Part shown: in pieces, positions 16,403-24,141 of the stretch
Position numbering within the stretch: the first letter of the stretch is position 1
How the letters are laid out: each line of letters begins with the position of its first letter
Assembly (NCBI RefSeq): GCF_037975215.1
Contig: NZ_CP150239.1
Coordinates: forward strand, 3,262,001 to 3,326,000
Source: Solibacillus sp. FSL R5-0449
Lineage (GTDB): Bacteria > Bacillota > Bacilli > Bacillales_A > Planococcaceae
DNA: 64,000 nucleotides
Direction of reading: 5' to 3'
Position numbers and translations under genes: made by a program
Notes under the pieces: model-generated
The model's input: only the letters and a program-made list of their open reading frames with translations
The model's database searches: none
Told to the model about the DNA's origin: nothing

Positions 16403-17161
16403 TTACACCGTTTTTAATTTTAATACGATAGGGCAATGATCGCTACCTAAAATTTCTGAATGTATGGATGCTTCCTCAACCTTATCTACAAGCCGGTCGG
16501 AGATGATAAAATAGTCAATGCGCCAGCCGATATTTCTTTCGCGTACTTTCGCCATATAACTCCACCATGTGAAGTGGTCGGTTAGGTCCGGATGGAAATG
16601 CCGAAACGAATCTGTAAAACCGCTTGCAAGCAAATCTGTCATTTTCCCGCGCTCTTCATATGTAAATCCGGAATTTCCGATATTGGATTTCACATTTTTA
16701 ATATCCAATTCGCTATGTGCAACATTTAAATCTCCACAATAAATGACGGGCTTTTTCGCATCAAGTTCCTTCAAATAGAGTGCCATACGGTCTTCCCATT
16801 GCAACCGCTCTTCCAAACGAGTTAAATCCCTTTTGGCATTCGGTGTGTACGTATTCACTAAATAAAAATTTTCATATTCCAATGTAAGGATACGTCCTTC
16901 ATCTGCCGCTATTTCATTTTCGATACCGTAATACACTGCTAACGGTTCATGTTTCGTAAAGACAGCTGTACCAGAGTAACCTTTTTTCACTGCCGAGTGC
17001 CAATATTGATAATATCCTTCCAGTTGAAGATCAATCTGTCCTACCTGGCATTTTGTTTCCTGGATACAGAAAAAGTCCGCATCCATTTCACGGAAATAAT
17101 CCAAAAACCCTTTATTTACACATGCACGAATCCCATTTACATTCCACGAAATAAATTTCAT
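16403..17161 (-). CDS. exoA: exodeoxyribonuclease III (AP endonuclease, ExoA/Xth type)
   Basis: 252 aa, full length. Cuts DNA at abasic sites and trims 3' ends in base-excision repair. Motifs in order: MKFISWNVNGIRAC, the metal glutamate in FFCIQETKCQ, YTPNAKRDLTRLEER, GDLNVAHSELDI, and the catalytic SDHCPIVL at the end. ATG 17161 has AAAGGGAGTAGGATAG ahead. It lies downstream of the murB terminator and so has its own promoter in the short gap. Confidence 0.95.
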   Translation of the reverse strand: MKFISWNVNGIRACVNKGFLDYFREMDADFFCIQETKCQVGQIDLQLEGYYQYWHSAVKKGYSGTAVFTKHEPLAVYYGIENEIAADEGRILTLEYENFYLVNTYTPNAKRDLTRLEERLQWEDRMALYLKELDAKKPVIYCGDLNVAHSELDIKNVKSNIGNSGFTYEERGKMTDLLASGFTDSFRHFHPDLTDHFTWWSYMAKVRERNIGWRIDYFIISDRLVDKVEEASIHSEILGSDHCPIVLKLKTV

Positions 17162-17203
17162 CTATCCTACTCCCTTTATGTAACTCATATTAAAATTATC
17201 CAT

Positions 17204-17239
17204 TAAAAAAAGAGAACCCGCGCTAAACTAGCACGAGTT
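17204..17239 (-). terminator. terminator after murB
   Basis: On the minus strand AACTCGTGCTA pairs with TAGCGCGGGTT (two G-U pairs) and is followed by seven T. Confidence 0.85.
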
Positions 17240-17263
17240 GAAGTCATTTTATATCATCCAAGA

Positions 17264-18184
17264 TTAGTCTTCACCGACAATTTTTACTTCCATTTCCAAG
17301 TCGATATCATACTTCTCTTTTACAACACGCTGTACCATTTGAATTGTATCAATATAATCCTTTGCCGTGGCATTGTTTTTATTGACGATAAATCCTGCAT
17401 GCTTTGTAGAAACTTCTGCCCCTCCGACACCTTTACCTTGCAATTCACTATCCTGAATAAGCTTACCTGCAAAATAACCTGGCGGGCGCTTGAATACACT
17501 GCCTGCTGAAGGGTATTCAAGCGGCTGCTTCGATTCACGCTGGAATGTTAAATCGGCAATTTTCTCATCGATTTGCTTTTGATCACCATGTGCTAATTGG
17601 AACGTAGCAGACAGTACAAAATAGCCTTTTTTAGCAATGATGCTTTTACGGTAAGAAAGTTCTAGTTGCTCATTGTTCAACTCAAGAACCTCTCCTTCCG
17701 GTGTCAATACTTTACATGATGTGACGATGTCTTTAACTTCACCACCGTACGCACCTGCATTCATTGCCATTGCTCCGCCTATTGAACCTGGAATACCACA
17801 TGCAAACTCAAAACCGGTTAAGCTTTGAGCTGCAACTTGTTTGGATACTTCTTTTATCAATGCCCCACTTTGAGCATAAACCGTTTCACCTTCAATGCGA
17901 ATTTCGTCCAGTAAAGCAAAATGCAGGACGATACCACGTACCCCGCCATCACGTACGACCATATTGGAGCCGTTCCCCAGCATGAGTAGCGGTACATTAT
18001 TTTCGTATGCATACTTAACGACTGCTGCTGCTTGCTCTTCAGTTTTCGGCAGTACTAAAATATCTGCCTTACCGCCAAGTTTTGTCATCGTATATTTTTT
18101 TAATGTTTCATTTTTTTTTATATTAGTTGAAGGAATCCATTGTAATAAATCATTTTCCCACTGTTGAATTGTCATAAAAAACAT
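17264..18184 (-). CDS. murB: UDP-N-acetylenolpyruvoylglucosamine reductase
   Basis: Second committed step of peptidoglycan precursor synthesis: NADPH-dependent reduction to UDP-MurNAc, FAD-bound. About 306 aa. FAD-binding block LLMLGNGSNMVVRDGG, then GFEFACGIPGSIGGAMAMNA, the catalytic serine block PSAGSVFKRP, and the closing AGFIVNKNNATAKD. AGGA 7 nt ahead supports ATG 18184 (MFFMTIQQW); ATG 18175 is the alternative. The frame upstream to 18289 overlaps the regulator gene and is not coding. It starts 76 bp after that regulator with no terminator between. Confidence 0.94.
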   Translation of the reverse strand: MFFMTIQQWENDLLQWIPSTNIKKNETLKKYTMTKLGGKADILVLPKTEEQAAAVVKYAYENNVPLLMLGNGSNMVVRDGGVRGIVLHFALLDEIRIEGETVYAQSGALIKEVSKQVAAQSLTGFEFACGIPGSIGGAMAMNAGAYGGEVKDIVTSCKVLTPEGEVLELNNEQLELSYRKSIIAKKGYFVLSATFQLAHGDQKQIDEKIADLTFQRESKQPLEYPSAGSVFKRPPGYFAGKLIQDSELQGKGVGGAEVSTKHAGFIVNKNNATAKDYIDTIQMVQRVVKEKYDIDLEMEVKIVGED

Positions 18185-18260
18185 TTTCCTTTCCTGTAAA
18201 GCTGACGTACTTTTTAAGTATCTGTTTTTATAACGCTTTTTACAAGTAAAACAGCAAGAT

Positions 18261-18566
18261 TTATAACCAAGTTTTCGCCCATATTTCAATTTCTCTCACA
18301 GTTTGTTCAAGTGAACGCCCTTTATCGGTTAAATTATACTCAACACGAACCGGTACTTCTGAAAACACTTTCCGTTCAACAATACCTTCTTTTTCGAGTT
18401 CCTTTAGTCGCTCCGACAGTAAGCGTCCACTAATCGGTAATGCTGCTTCGATTGCATTGAAACGTTGAGGCCCTTCCAACAATTGATAAATAATTAAAGC
18501 TGTCCAGCGTTTTCCTACAAGCTCCATTGCTTTTGACAGGCGCGGACATAGTGCTGATTCTTTCAT
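18261..18566 (-). CDS. HxlR (DUF24) family redox-sensing repressor, CatR/YodB-like
   Basis: 101 aa winged-helix protein. It begins MKESALCPRLSKAMELVGKR, putting a cysteine at position 7, the residue that senses quinones and diamide in B. subtilis YodB and CatR. RWTALIIYQLLEGPQRFNAI and GRLLSERLKELEKEGIVER complete the family pattern. ATG 18566 is chosen because GAGGTG lies 6 nt ahead; GTG 18575 is part of that site. The next gene upstream is an azoreductase, a classic target class of YodB. A dyad near its own promoter suggests autoregulation. Confidence 0.9.
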   Translation of the reverse strand: MKESALCPRLSKAMELVGKRWTALIIYQLLEGPQRFNAIEAALPISGRLLSERLKELEKEGIVERKVFSEVPVRVEYNLTDKGRSLEQTVREIEIWAKTWL

Positions 18567-18619
18567 TTTCTTCACCTCATATTCACTACTCTAAAACTAA
18601 ATTTATTTAACTGCTACTT

Positions 18620-18665
18620 ATTATATTACCACTTCTCATTAATTACGAAAAGTAAGTAGCTTACT
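18620..18665 (-). promoter_or_regulatory. promoter -10 and dyad AGTAAGTAGCTTACT upstream of hxlR-type gene
   Basis: Reading leftwards, a TATAAT -10 box lies at 18625-18620. The -35 is weak. A perfect 6+3+6 palindrome AGTAAG-TAG-CTTACT (18651-18665) lies just upstream, placed to act as an operator. The position fits autorepression by the CatR-like protein; binding is inferred. Confidence 0.45.
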
Positions 18666-18710
18666 GCCAAGTGACATTTTACCTTAAGACACGCTGTTAT
18701 CCGACTAAAA

Positions 18711-18747
18711 AAAGAAGGGAGCCCACAACTTTGTGAGCAACCCTTCT
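18711..18747 (-). terminator. terminator after azoreductase gene
   Basis: AGAAGGG...CACAA / TTGTG...CCCTTCT stem with internal loop; seven T follow on the minus strand. Confidence 0.88.
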
Positions 18748-18767
18748 CTACTATATGAATAATTAAA

Positions 18768-19406
18768 TTAAGCTGTTACTTTTGCCAAGTTTTGCGCTGC
18801 AGCTTTTACTTTTTCTAAGCCATCAGCAATAATTTGTTCAGCACCAGCTGGATTCGAAGCATGACCTTCGATAATAACTTCATCAATTTTTTCCATACCA
18901 TATACGCCGCCGATAACTGCATTAATGTAGTTTACAGACATTTCTGAAGCAGATGCTTGTGGTGTTGAGTAAATACCGCCGCGAGCGTTTAATACGATAT
19001 ATTTTTTGTCAGTCATTAAGCTTACTAATTGACCTTGTTCATTGTATTTGAATGAATAACCTGCGCCATAAGTGTAATCGATAAATGATTGTAATGCTGC
19101 TGGAATTGTTAAGTTCCATAATGGGAATGCAAATACTACTACATCTGCAGCTGTTAATGCTTCACGAGATTTATTGAAAGCAGCTAATGAACCTGCTTCG
19201 ATTGCTGATAATTCTTCGCCTGCTTGTGCTTTACCGAATGCATTGAATAGTTCTTGGCCAAAATATGGCATATTTTCTTCAAATACATCAAAAGATGTTA
19301 CGTTTAAACCTTCAACGTTCGCTACTTCCGCCATGAATGTTTCATACATTTTTGTTGATACGCCGTCCGGACGGTTATTTGCTTTTACTACTAATACGTT
19401 TGTCAT
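18768..19406 (-). CDS. azoR: FMN-dependent NADH-azoreductase
   Basis: About 212 aa flavodoxin-fold quinone/azo reductase (AzoR family). It reduces quinones by two electrons, avoiding semiquinones. N-terminal NVLVVKANNRPDGVSTKMYE, flavin loop FAFPLWNLTIPAALQSFIDY and LNARGGIYSTP are typical. ATG 19406 is favoured (GGGAG 8 nt ahead) over ATG 19412. An 18-bp palindrome close to the MhqR operator lies about 65 bp upstream, and a CatR-like regulator gene lies downstream, so induction by quinones or electrophiles is likely. Confidence 0.93.
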   Translation of the reverse strand: MTNVLVVKANNRPDGVSTKMYETFMAEVANVEGLNVTSFDVFEENMPYFGQELFNAFGKAQAGEELSAIEAGSLAAFNKSREALTAADVVVFAFPLWNLTIPAALQSFIDYTYGAGYSFKYNEQGQLVSLMTDKKYIVLNARGGIYSTPQASASEMSVNYINAVIGGVYGMEKIDEVIIEGHASNPAGAEQIIADGLEKVKAAAQNLAKVTA

Positions 19407-19469
19407 TTTCATTTCTCCCTACTATTTCAATCTTATTTATTTTTTGAATATTTTTATCTTGTTTTAAAA

Positions 19470-19487
19470 TATCTCAAATTCGAGGTA
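19470..19487. promoter_or_regulatory. MhqR-like operator upstream of azoR
   Basis: TATCTCAAATTCGAGGTA, an imperfect palindrome with 7 of 9 pairs matched. It resembles the TATCTCGAATTCGAGATA-type box reported for the MarR-family repressor MhqR in front of B. subtilis azoR2 and mhq genes. The mhqR gene itself is not in the window. Confidence 0.6.
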
Positions 19488-19621
19488 CTTATATATAATA
19501 AAAGAACAACCTAAAAAAATCAATTAGATTGCCCTCATACTTTAGTCTGAATTCCTATTTCACTTTTATATAAAAATACGAATCTAGGTAAAATTTCCCG
19601 TTAACACCACGTGAACTCCTG

Positions 19622-20326
19622 TTAAATATCACAAGAATCGTCAGTACACGCAGCCCCGTCTACCCCTTGCATTTTCAAGGGCTTACGCAAACCACTTTCC
19701 TGCGCTGCCTTTTCAATTGTTTGTTCAAATACTTCCTGTGGCTGTGCACCTGAAATTCCATACTTATTATCAATGACAAAGAAAGGTACACCGCGTACAC
19801 CAAGATTTTGAGCTACCGCAATATCCTGCTGTACCTGTTCCATATACTCATCGCTTTCAATAACTTGACGCGCTTTTTCTGCAGATAAGCCGACTTCTTT
19901 TGCCAATGTCAGCAATACATCAGTTTGCCCAATTGCTTCACCTTCTAAAAAGTAGGCTTTTAAAACGCGCTCTGTGAACTGCTGTTCTTTCCCTTCCGTT
20001 TCAGCCCATTTTGCTAAACGGTGCGCTTTTACAGTGTTTGCACTTTTCATATCATCAAAATTGTACTCAAGCCCAACTTCTTTGGCACGTGCTGTAACAT
20101 TTGCTGTCATTTTCTTCACTTCATCTAATGAAATTTGATACTTTCGGGACAATTCTTCGTATACAGAGCTTGTTGTATCAACAGGTGTAGAAGGATCTAA
20201 TAAATAGCTTTTATATGATACTTCAATCGCCTCTCCATACCCAAGTTCATCTAATGCGATTTCCAATTGTTTTTTGCCGATATAGCAAAAAGGACATACA
20301 TAGTCGGACCATACTTCGATTTTCAT
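19622..20326 (-). CDS. DsbA family oxidoreductase, FrnE/YwbO type
   Basis: 234 aa thioredoxin-fold protein. The start MKIEVWSDYVCPFCYIGKKQ carries the CxxC active site (CPFC), and GVRGVPFFVIDNKYGISGAQ holds the cis-proline. No signal peptide, so it is cytoplasmic, as usual for FrnE relatives linked to oxidative stress. It ends in a second cysteine pair (ACTDDSCDI). AAGGAGAGTGATTAGC sets ATG 20326; the open frame to 20425 crosses the promoter. It diverges from the Rieske oxidoreductase gene with a perfect palindrome between them. No clear terminator downstream. Confidence 0.9.
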   Translation of the reverse strand: MKIEVWSDYVCPFCYIGKKQLEIALDELGYGEAIEVSYKSYLLDPSTPVDTTSSVYEELSRKYQISLDEVKKMTANVTARAKEVGLEYNFDDMKSANTVKAHRLAKWAETEGKEQQFTERVLKAYFLEGEAIGQTDVLLTLAKEVGLSAEKARQVIESDEYMEQVQQDIAVAQNLGVRGVPFFVIDNKYGISGAQPQEVFEQTIEKAAQESGLRKPLKMQGVDGAACTDDSCDI

Positions 20327-20345
20327 GCTAATCACTCTCCTTGTC

Positions 20346-20371
20346 TTGTATTGTAGCGAGCAACAATACAA
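20346..20371. promoter_or_regulatory. perfect 9+8+9 palindrome overlapping the frnE-like promoter
   Basis: Arms TTGTATTGT and ACAATACAA around AGCGAGCA. Read leftwards, a TTGTAC -35 and a TACAAT -10 about 18 nt apart overlap the dyad, and the ribosome site follows directly. This is the layout of a repressor operator. It lies about 110 bp upstream of the divergent gene as well. Confidence 0.55.
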
Positions 20372-20480
20372 AAGTACAATGTTTGAAACTACCCCTCTGG
20401 CCCGGAAATATTTAATATGTGACAACTCCTGAATAAATCCTCGTCAAATGCCCAATGCTAAAAAATAAAAAGGTGATATT

Positions 20481-21857
20481 TTGAAACAATCGCTCTGGCT
20501 CCCAACACATTCAGATTTTGCTGCCCCTACCCTTCAAGAATCGATCAACTGCGACATATGCATAATCGGAGGAGGGATTAGTGGCATTTATACTGCCTAT
20601 TCGCTTGCTAAAGAGGGGCTTAGTGTCGTTCTTATCGAAGCAATGCCTCAGTTTGCACAAGGAACAACCGGCTATTCGACTGGAAAATTGACAGTGCAGC
20701 ATAACCTCATTTACTCAAAACTAAGTGAAGAAGACGGGAAAATTTACTACGAGGCGAATAAGCGAGCTATTGAACAAGCCGCCTCCGAAAATAGCACAAG
20801 CTTTTCCCGTGCTACTTCCTATGTATATACAGCTACCCCACAAGGGAAAGAGCAGCTGTTAAATGAGGCGGAAAGCTATAAAAAAATCGGCATTCCCTTT
20901 GAAGCCACAAAAGAAATCGAACTTTCGGTTCCTGTAGAACTTGCGCTCGGCATTAAAAATGAAGGTCAGATCAATCCAGTACAGTTCACAAATACGTATG
21001 TCCATTTAGCAAGAAAACATGGAGCTCAACTTTATTTAAATACGAGGGTTACAAAATTAGAGATGTCCAAAAATTGCCTTCATACAAGCAATGACCATAC
21101 TGTGCATTATAAAAAGCTGATTTTATGCACTCATTATCCGATTGAATCGATTCGTCAGCTTTATTCGATGAAGCTGCAAATTAAACGTTCTTACCTGACA
21201 GCAACTAAATATTCACAGCTGTTGGAAGGCCAATATTTAAGTATCGATGCGCAAAGCCGTACTATCAGAACAGCACTGATCGATAATCAGCCCTACTTCA
21301 TCTACGGCGGACAATCACATACAGCCGGATCGACGAGCGATACAGACCCGTTTTACGAAACATTGCAGCATGAGCTAACAAAAGACTTTGAGCTTCCGCC
21401 ATATGAATACGGCTGGAGTGCACAGGATGTTATGACTGCAGATCAGATTCCATATATCGGCCAACTATCCCCAAGTGATGACAGTTTGTACATTGCAACG
21501 GGTTTCAACAAATGGGGGCTTTCTTCTTCACTTGTTGCCGGAACATTGCTTACAGATCTTATTAAAAGAATTGCAAACCCGGCAACTGCTTTATACTCAC
21601 CGAATCGTTCGAATTTCGGGAAGACCTTTTACTTTATGCTGCAAACGGGCGGGATGATTGGAAAAGAGCTTGTAAAAGGCTATATCGACAGACCGGATGC
21701 ACCGAAATGTACACATCTTGGCTGTAAAACAAGATGGAATGTTGCAGATGATACATGGGATTGCCCTTGCCACGGATCACGCTATAACGCAAAAGGCGAG
21801 GTTATTGAAGGTCCTGCCGTCTACCCGTTAAAAATGAAAAAATCCGGTAACTCTTAA
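20481..21857 (+). CDS. FAD-dependent oxidoreductase with C-terminal Rieske [2Fe-2S] domain (YhfW-like)
   Basis: 458 aa. The N-terminal dinucleotide fold CDICIIGGGISGIYTAYSLA opens a DAO-type flavin domain (to about residue 365). The C-terminal 50 residues form a Rieske cluster domain with CTHLGCKTRW and CPCHGSRY (C-x-H ... C-x2-H). This fusion is the known YhfW arrangement; the substrate is undefined. TTG 20481 is the start, with AAAGGTGATATT ahead. It diverges from the thiol oxidoreductase gene. The terminator stem begins within the last five codons. Confidence 0.9.
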   Translation: MKQSLWLPTHSDFAAPTLQESINCDICIIGGGISGIYTAYSLAKEGLSVVLIEAMPQFAQGTTGYSTGKLTVQHNLIYSKLSEEDGKIYYEANKRAIEQAASENSTSFSRATSYVYTATPQGKEQLLNEAESYKKIGIPFEATKEIELSVPVELALGIKNEGQINPVQFTNTYVHLARKHGAQLYLNTRVTKLEMSKNCLHTSNDHTVHYKKLILCTHYPIESIRQLYSMKLQIKRSYLTATKYSQLLEGQYLSIDAQSRTIRTALIDNQPYFIYGGQSHTAGSTSDTDPFYETLQHELTKDFELPPYEYGWSAQDVMTADQIPYIGQLSPSDDSLYIATGFNKWGLSSSLVAGTLLTDLIKRIANPATALYSPNRSNFGKTFYFMLQTGGMIGKELVKGYIDRPDAPKCTHLGCKTRWNVADDTWDCPCHGSRYNAKGEVIEGPAVYPLKMKKSGNS

Positions 21858-21871
21858 AAGAGTTACCGGAT
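21840..21871. terminator. terminator overlapping the 3' end of the Rieske oxidoreductase gene
   Basis: ATCCGGTAACTC / GAGTTACCGGAT perfect 12-bp stem with T-run. The left arm encodes the last residues and the stop codon. It lies between convergent genes. Confidence 0.92.
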
Positions 21872-21877
21872 CATTTT

Positions 21878-22804
21878 TTATTTTAAGTTTTCAGTTAAAA
21901 CGGGAACGATTTGTTTTTTACGTGATACAACGCCTGGTAAGCTGATGCGGCCATTGACAATTGTTGCACCGAAAGCTTTCGCAGCTTCTTCTGCAACTTG
22001 TCCAGCTGCAACTGCTGTTGAATCATTGTTTAAAATATCTGTTACGACAAAGAAGAATAAATCCAGGCCGTTATCAGCTATATTTTTGTTCAATAAGTTT
22101 TCAAGCTCTTCCTGGCGTCCAAGAACGTCTTCGATATCAACCGCATTTACTTGGGCAACCGTCGCTTTATACTCACCAAATTCAAAGCCTTTTGCGTCCA
22201 ATGATAATAAATCTTCCAATGATTTATCCGAAAGGTCTGCACCTGCTTTTAGCATAGCTAAACCATATTGTGCCGTATCAACATTTGCAATTGCCGCCAG
22301 TTCTTCACCAGCTTTCACATCTTGCTCTGTACATGTTGGCGATTTGAATAGTAATGTATCCGAAATAATCGCAGAAAGCATTAAACCAGCAATATTAGCC
22401 GGAATTTCCACGTTATTTTCTTTATATAATTTATTTAAGATTGTTGCTGTACAACCTACAGGCTCCGCACGGAAATATACCGGGTCAGCTGTTTGGAAGT
22501 TTGCAACTCGGTGATGATCGATAACTTCCGTGATTTGTACTTCTTCGATTCCATCTGCTGATTGCTGGAACTCATTATGATCCACTAAAATTACCTGTGC
22601 TCCTTCATCTTTTACGTTAGCGATTAGACGCGGTGCTTCAAAGTTGAATTTTTCTAGTGCATACTTTGTTTCGTTATTTAATTCACCAAGTCGAACTGCT
22701 TCTGCATCTACACCTAATTGTTGTTTTAAGTATGCATAAACAATCGCTGAAGTGATTGTATCTGTATCTGGATTTTTATGTCCGAAAACTAATGTTTTAC
22801 TCAT
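21878..22804 (-). CDS. ppaC: manganese-dependent inorganic pyrophosphatase
   Basis: 308 aa DHH-family enzyme hydrolysing pyrophosphate to phosphate. Metal motifs in order: HKNPDTDT at the N-terminus, VDHNE, DHHR, and the C-terminal DHHA2 block with SRKKQIVP. Starts [10 protein letters not shown] at ATG 22804 behind AGGAGGCTCACTC; the frame to 22840 is upstream of that site. Monocistronic. Its Mn dependence is a metabolic link to MntR elsewhere in the window, not a genetic one. Confidence 0.95.
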   Translation of the reverse strand: MSKTLVFGHKNPDTDTITSAIVYAYLKQQLGVDAEAVRLGELNNETKYALEKFNFEAPRLIANVKDEGAQVILVDHNEFQQSADGIEEVQITEVIDHHRVANFQTADPVYFRAEPVGCTATILNKLYKENNVEIPANIAGLMLSAIISDTLLFKSPTCTEQDVKAGEELAAIANVDTAQYGLAMLKAGADLSDKSLEDLLSLDAKGFEFGEYKATVAQVNAVDIEDVLGRQEELENLLNKNIADNGLDLFFFVVTDILNNDSTAVAAGQVAEEAAKAFGATIVNGRISLPGVVSRKKQIVPVLTENLK

Positions 22805-22895
22805 GAGTGAGCCTCCTATTAAATGCTTTTCGCTCTTCATTTTAACATAATGTTCAGAAAGTGAAAAACAGAAGATTTACCAATATTGTTTAGCA

Positions 22896-22938
22896 AAAAG
22901 AAAACTGTAACGGCTGTGAGTTAGCCATTACAGTTTTA
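22896..22938 (-). terminator. terminator overlapping the stop codon of the rpiR-like gene
   Basis: AAAACTGTAATGGCT / AGCCGTTACAGTTTT (minus-strand reading, one mismatch), followed by CTTTTTG. The stem starts at the stop codon. Confidence 0.88.
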
Positions 22939-23793
22939 GCTGATTGCTATTAAATTAGACGCACTGACCGCGATTTTTGTCTTTTTAGTATATTGCTCAT
23001 ATTGCTGCGGGTTTTGGCTTACCATTGATTCTACCAATATATGCAAAAGAGAGAAAATAGCAATTGTACATGTAACTCCGTCTTCTTTTGTATTTGGAAC
23101 AATAAGTACGGGGTTAGCCGGTTCCGCTTGAGATGTAAGCTCTTCGTTACGGATTGCAACAATTTTCACATTTTTTCTTTTAGCGATTTCTACTGTTGTT
23201 GCCATATCTTCATACTCTTCATCAAGCGATATAACGAAAAGCAATGAATCTTCGTCCATATATGCCAGTTGTTGTGCAATTTTATCTGCCTCATGGGGAA
23301 TAAAATGAACATGATTTCTCAATCTGTTGACATTGCTGTACATCCAAAATGCAGCTGGTGTCGATTGTCTGAAACCTAAAAAGTGGATTTTCTTCGCTGT
23401 ATGTAATAAATGTACGACTTCTTCAACATCCTGCTCTTTTAGCTGGTTGAATGTTTTTGAAATGTTGGCGATATCTTTTTTTACAATGTCCGCTCCAATA
23501 TGATTACGGATTTTTTTTACAGGCATCGCTTGTTTAGATTCGGTTGCTTCACCTTTTTCCATTAAGTATTCCTTCAATTTATCTTGGAGCTCACTAAAAC
23601 CTGCTAAATCCATTGAATAGCAAAATCTGATTACAGTTGATTCACTTACATCTGCTAACCTTCCTACTTCGGAGGCGGTATGTGTCCCAACTAAATTCGG
23701 ATTATCCATAACAAACTGTGCAACTTTTCGCTGCCCCTTAGAAAGACGAATATACTTCTTCTTAATATTTTCGCAAATAGTCAAACTCTCCAT
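22936..23793 (-). CDS. MurR/RpiR family transcriptional regulator
   Basis: 285 aa. N-terminal helix-turn-helix (LSKGQRKVAQFVMDN, ASEVGRLADVSESTVIRFCY) and a C-terminal SIS sugar-phosphate binding domain (KKIHFLGFRQSTPAAFWMYS, LLFVISLDEEYEDM). Such proteins usually sense phosphosugars, but no sugar genes lie beside it. AAAGGGAG is very close to ATG 23793, so a start a few codons downstream (TTG) is possible. Neighbour niaP has its own terminator, so they are not co-transcribed. Confidence 0.88.
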   Translation of the reverse strand: MESLTICENIKKKYIRLSKGQRKVAQFVMDNPNLVGTHTASEVGRLADVSESTVIRFCYSMDLAGFSELQDKLKEYLMEKGEATESKQAMPVKKIRNHIGADIVKKDIANISKTFNQLKEQDVEEVVHLLHTAKKIHFLGFRQSTPAAFWMYSNVNRLRNHVHFIPHEADKIAQQLAYMDEDSLLFVISLDEEYEDMATTVEIAKRKNVKIVAIRNEELTSQAEPANPVLIVPNTKEDGVTCTIAIFSLLHILVESMVSQNPQQYEQYTKKTKIAVSASNLIAIS

Positions 23794-24062
23794 CTCCCTT
23801 TCTTATATTTTTTTTAAAATAATACCTCACTCATTCATGTAACTTTACGTGCGCTAAATTCTTAATAATAAAAAATACATTATCATGAATAATAATAGAA
23901 TTCAACGAGTTTTCTGAAAAAACTTTAGCATACTAAAGAATATAAAAATTCGGATAGGAAATTGACATACATTTGTAAAATTTATAATTTATAAATAAAC
24001 TCTTATTAAAAAACTGTTATATTCATTTATCTATTAGGTATTTTTTTACAGCTTGCAGATAT
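23794..24062. other. AT-rich intergenic region upstream of rpiR-like gene
   Basis: Carries the promoter region of the regulator and, at its right end, the niaP terminator. I see no ORF, operator or structured RNA that I can support. Confidence 0.5.
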
Positions 24063-24096
24063 AAAAAAAGACCTGCGCTGTTTATTAGCACAGGTT
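24063..24096 (-). terminator. terminator after niaP
   Basis: Minus-strand AACCTGTGCT / AGCGCAGGTC stem (G-U pairs) followed by seven T. Confidence 0.87.
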
Positions 24097-24141
24097 CCTA
24101 TTTATTATTATAAAAAGCATTTTAATACGCATAATTTACAA

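Noticed and set aside
21945-22514. 189-aa open frame opposite ppaC
   Set aside because: Shadow of a clearly conserved pyrophosphatase gene; serine/alanine-rich as expected for an antisense frame.
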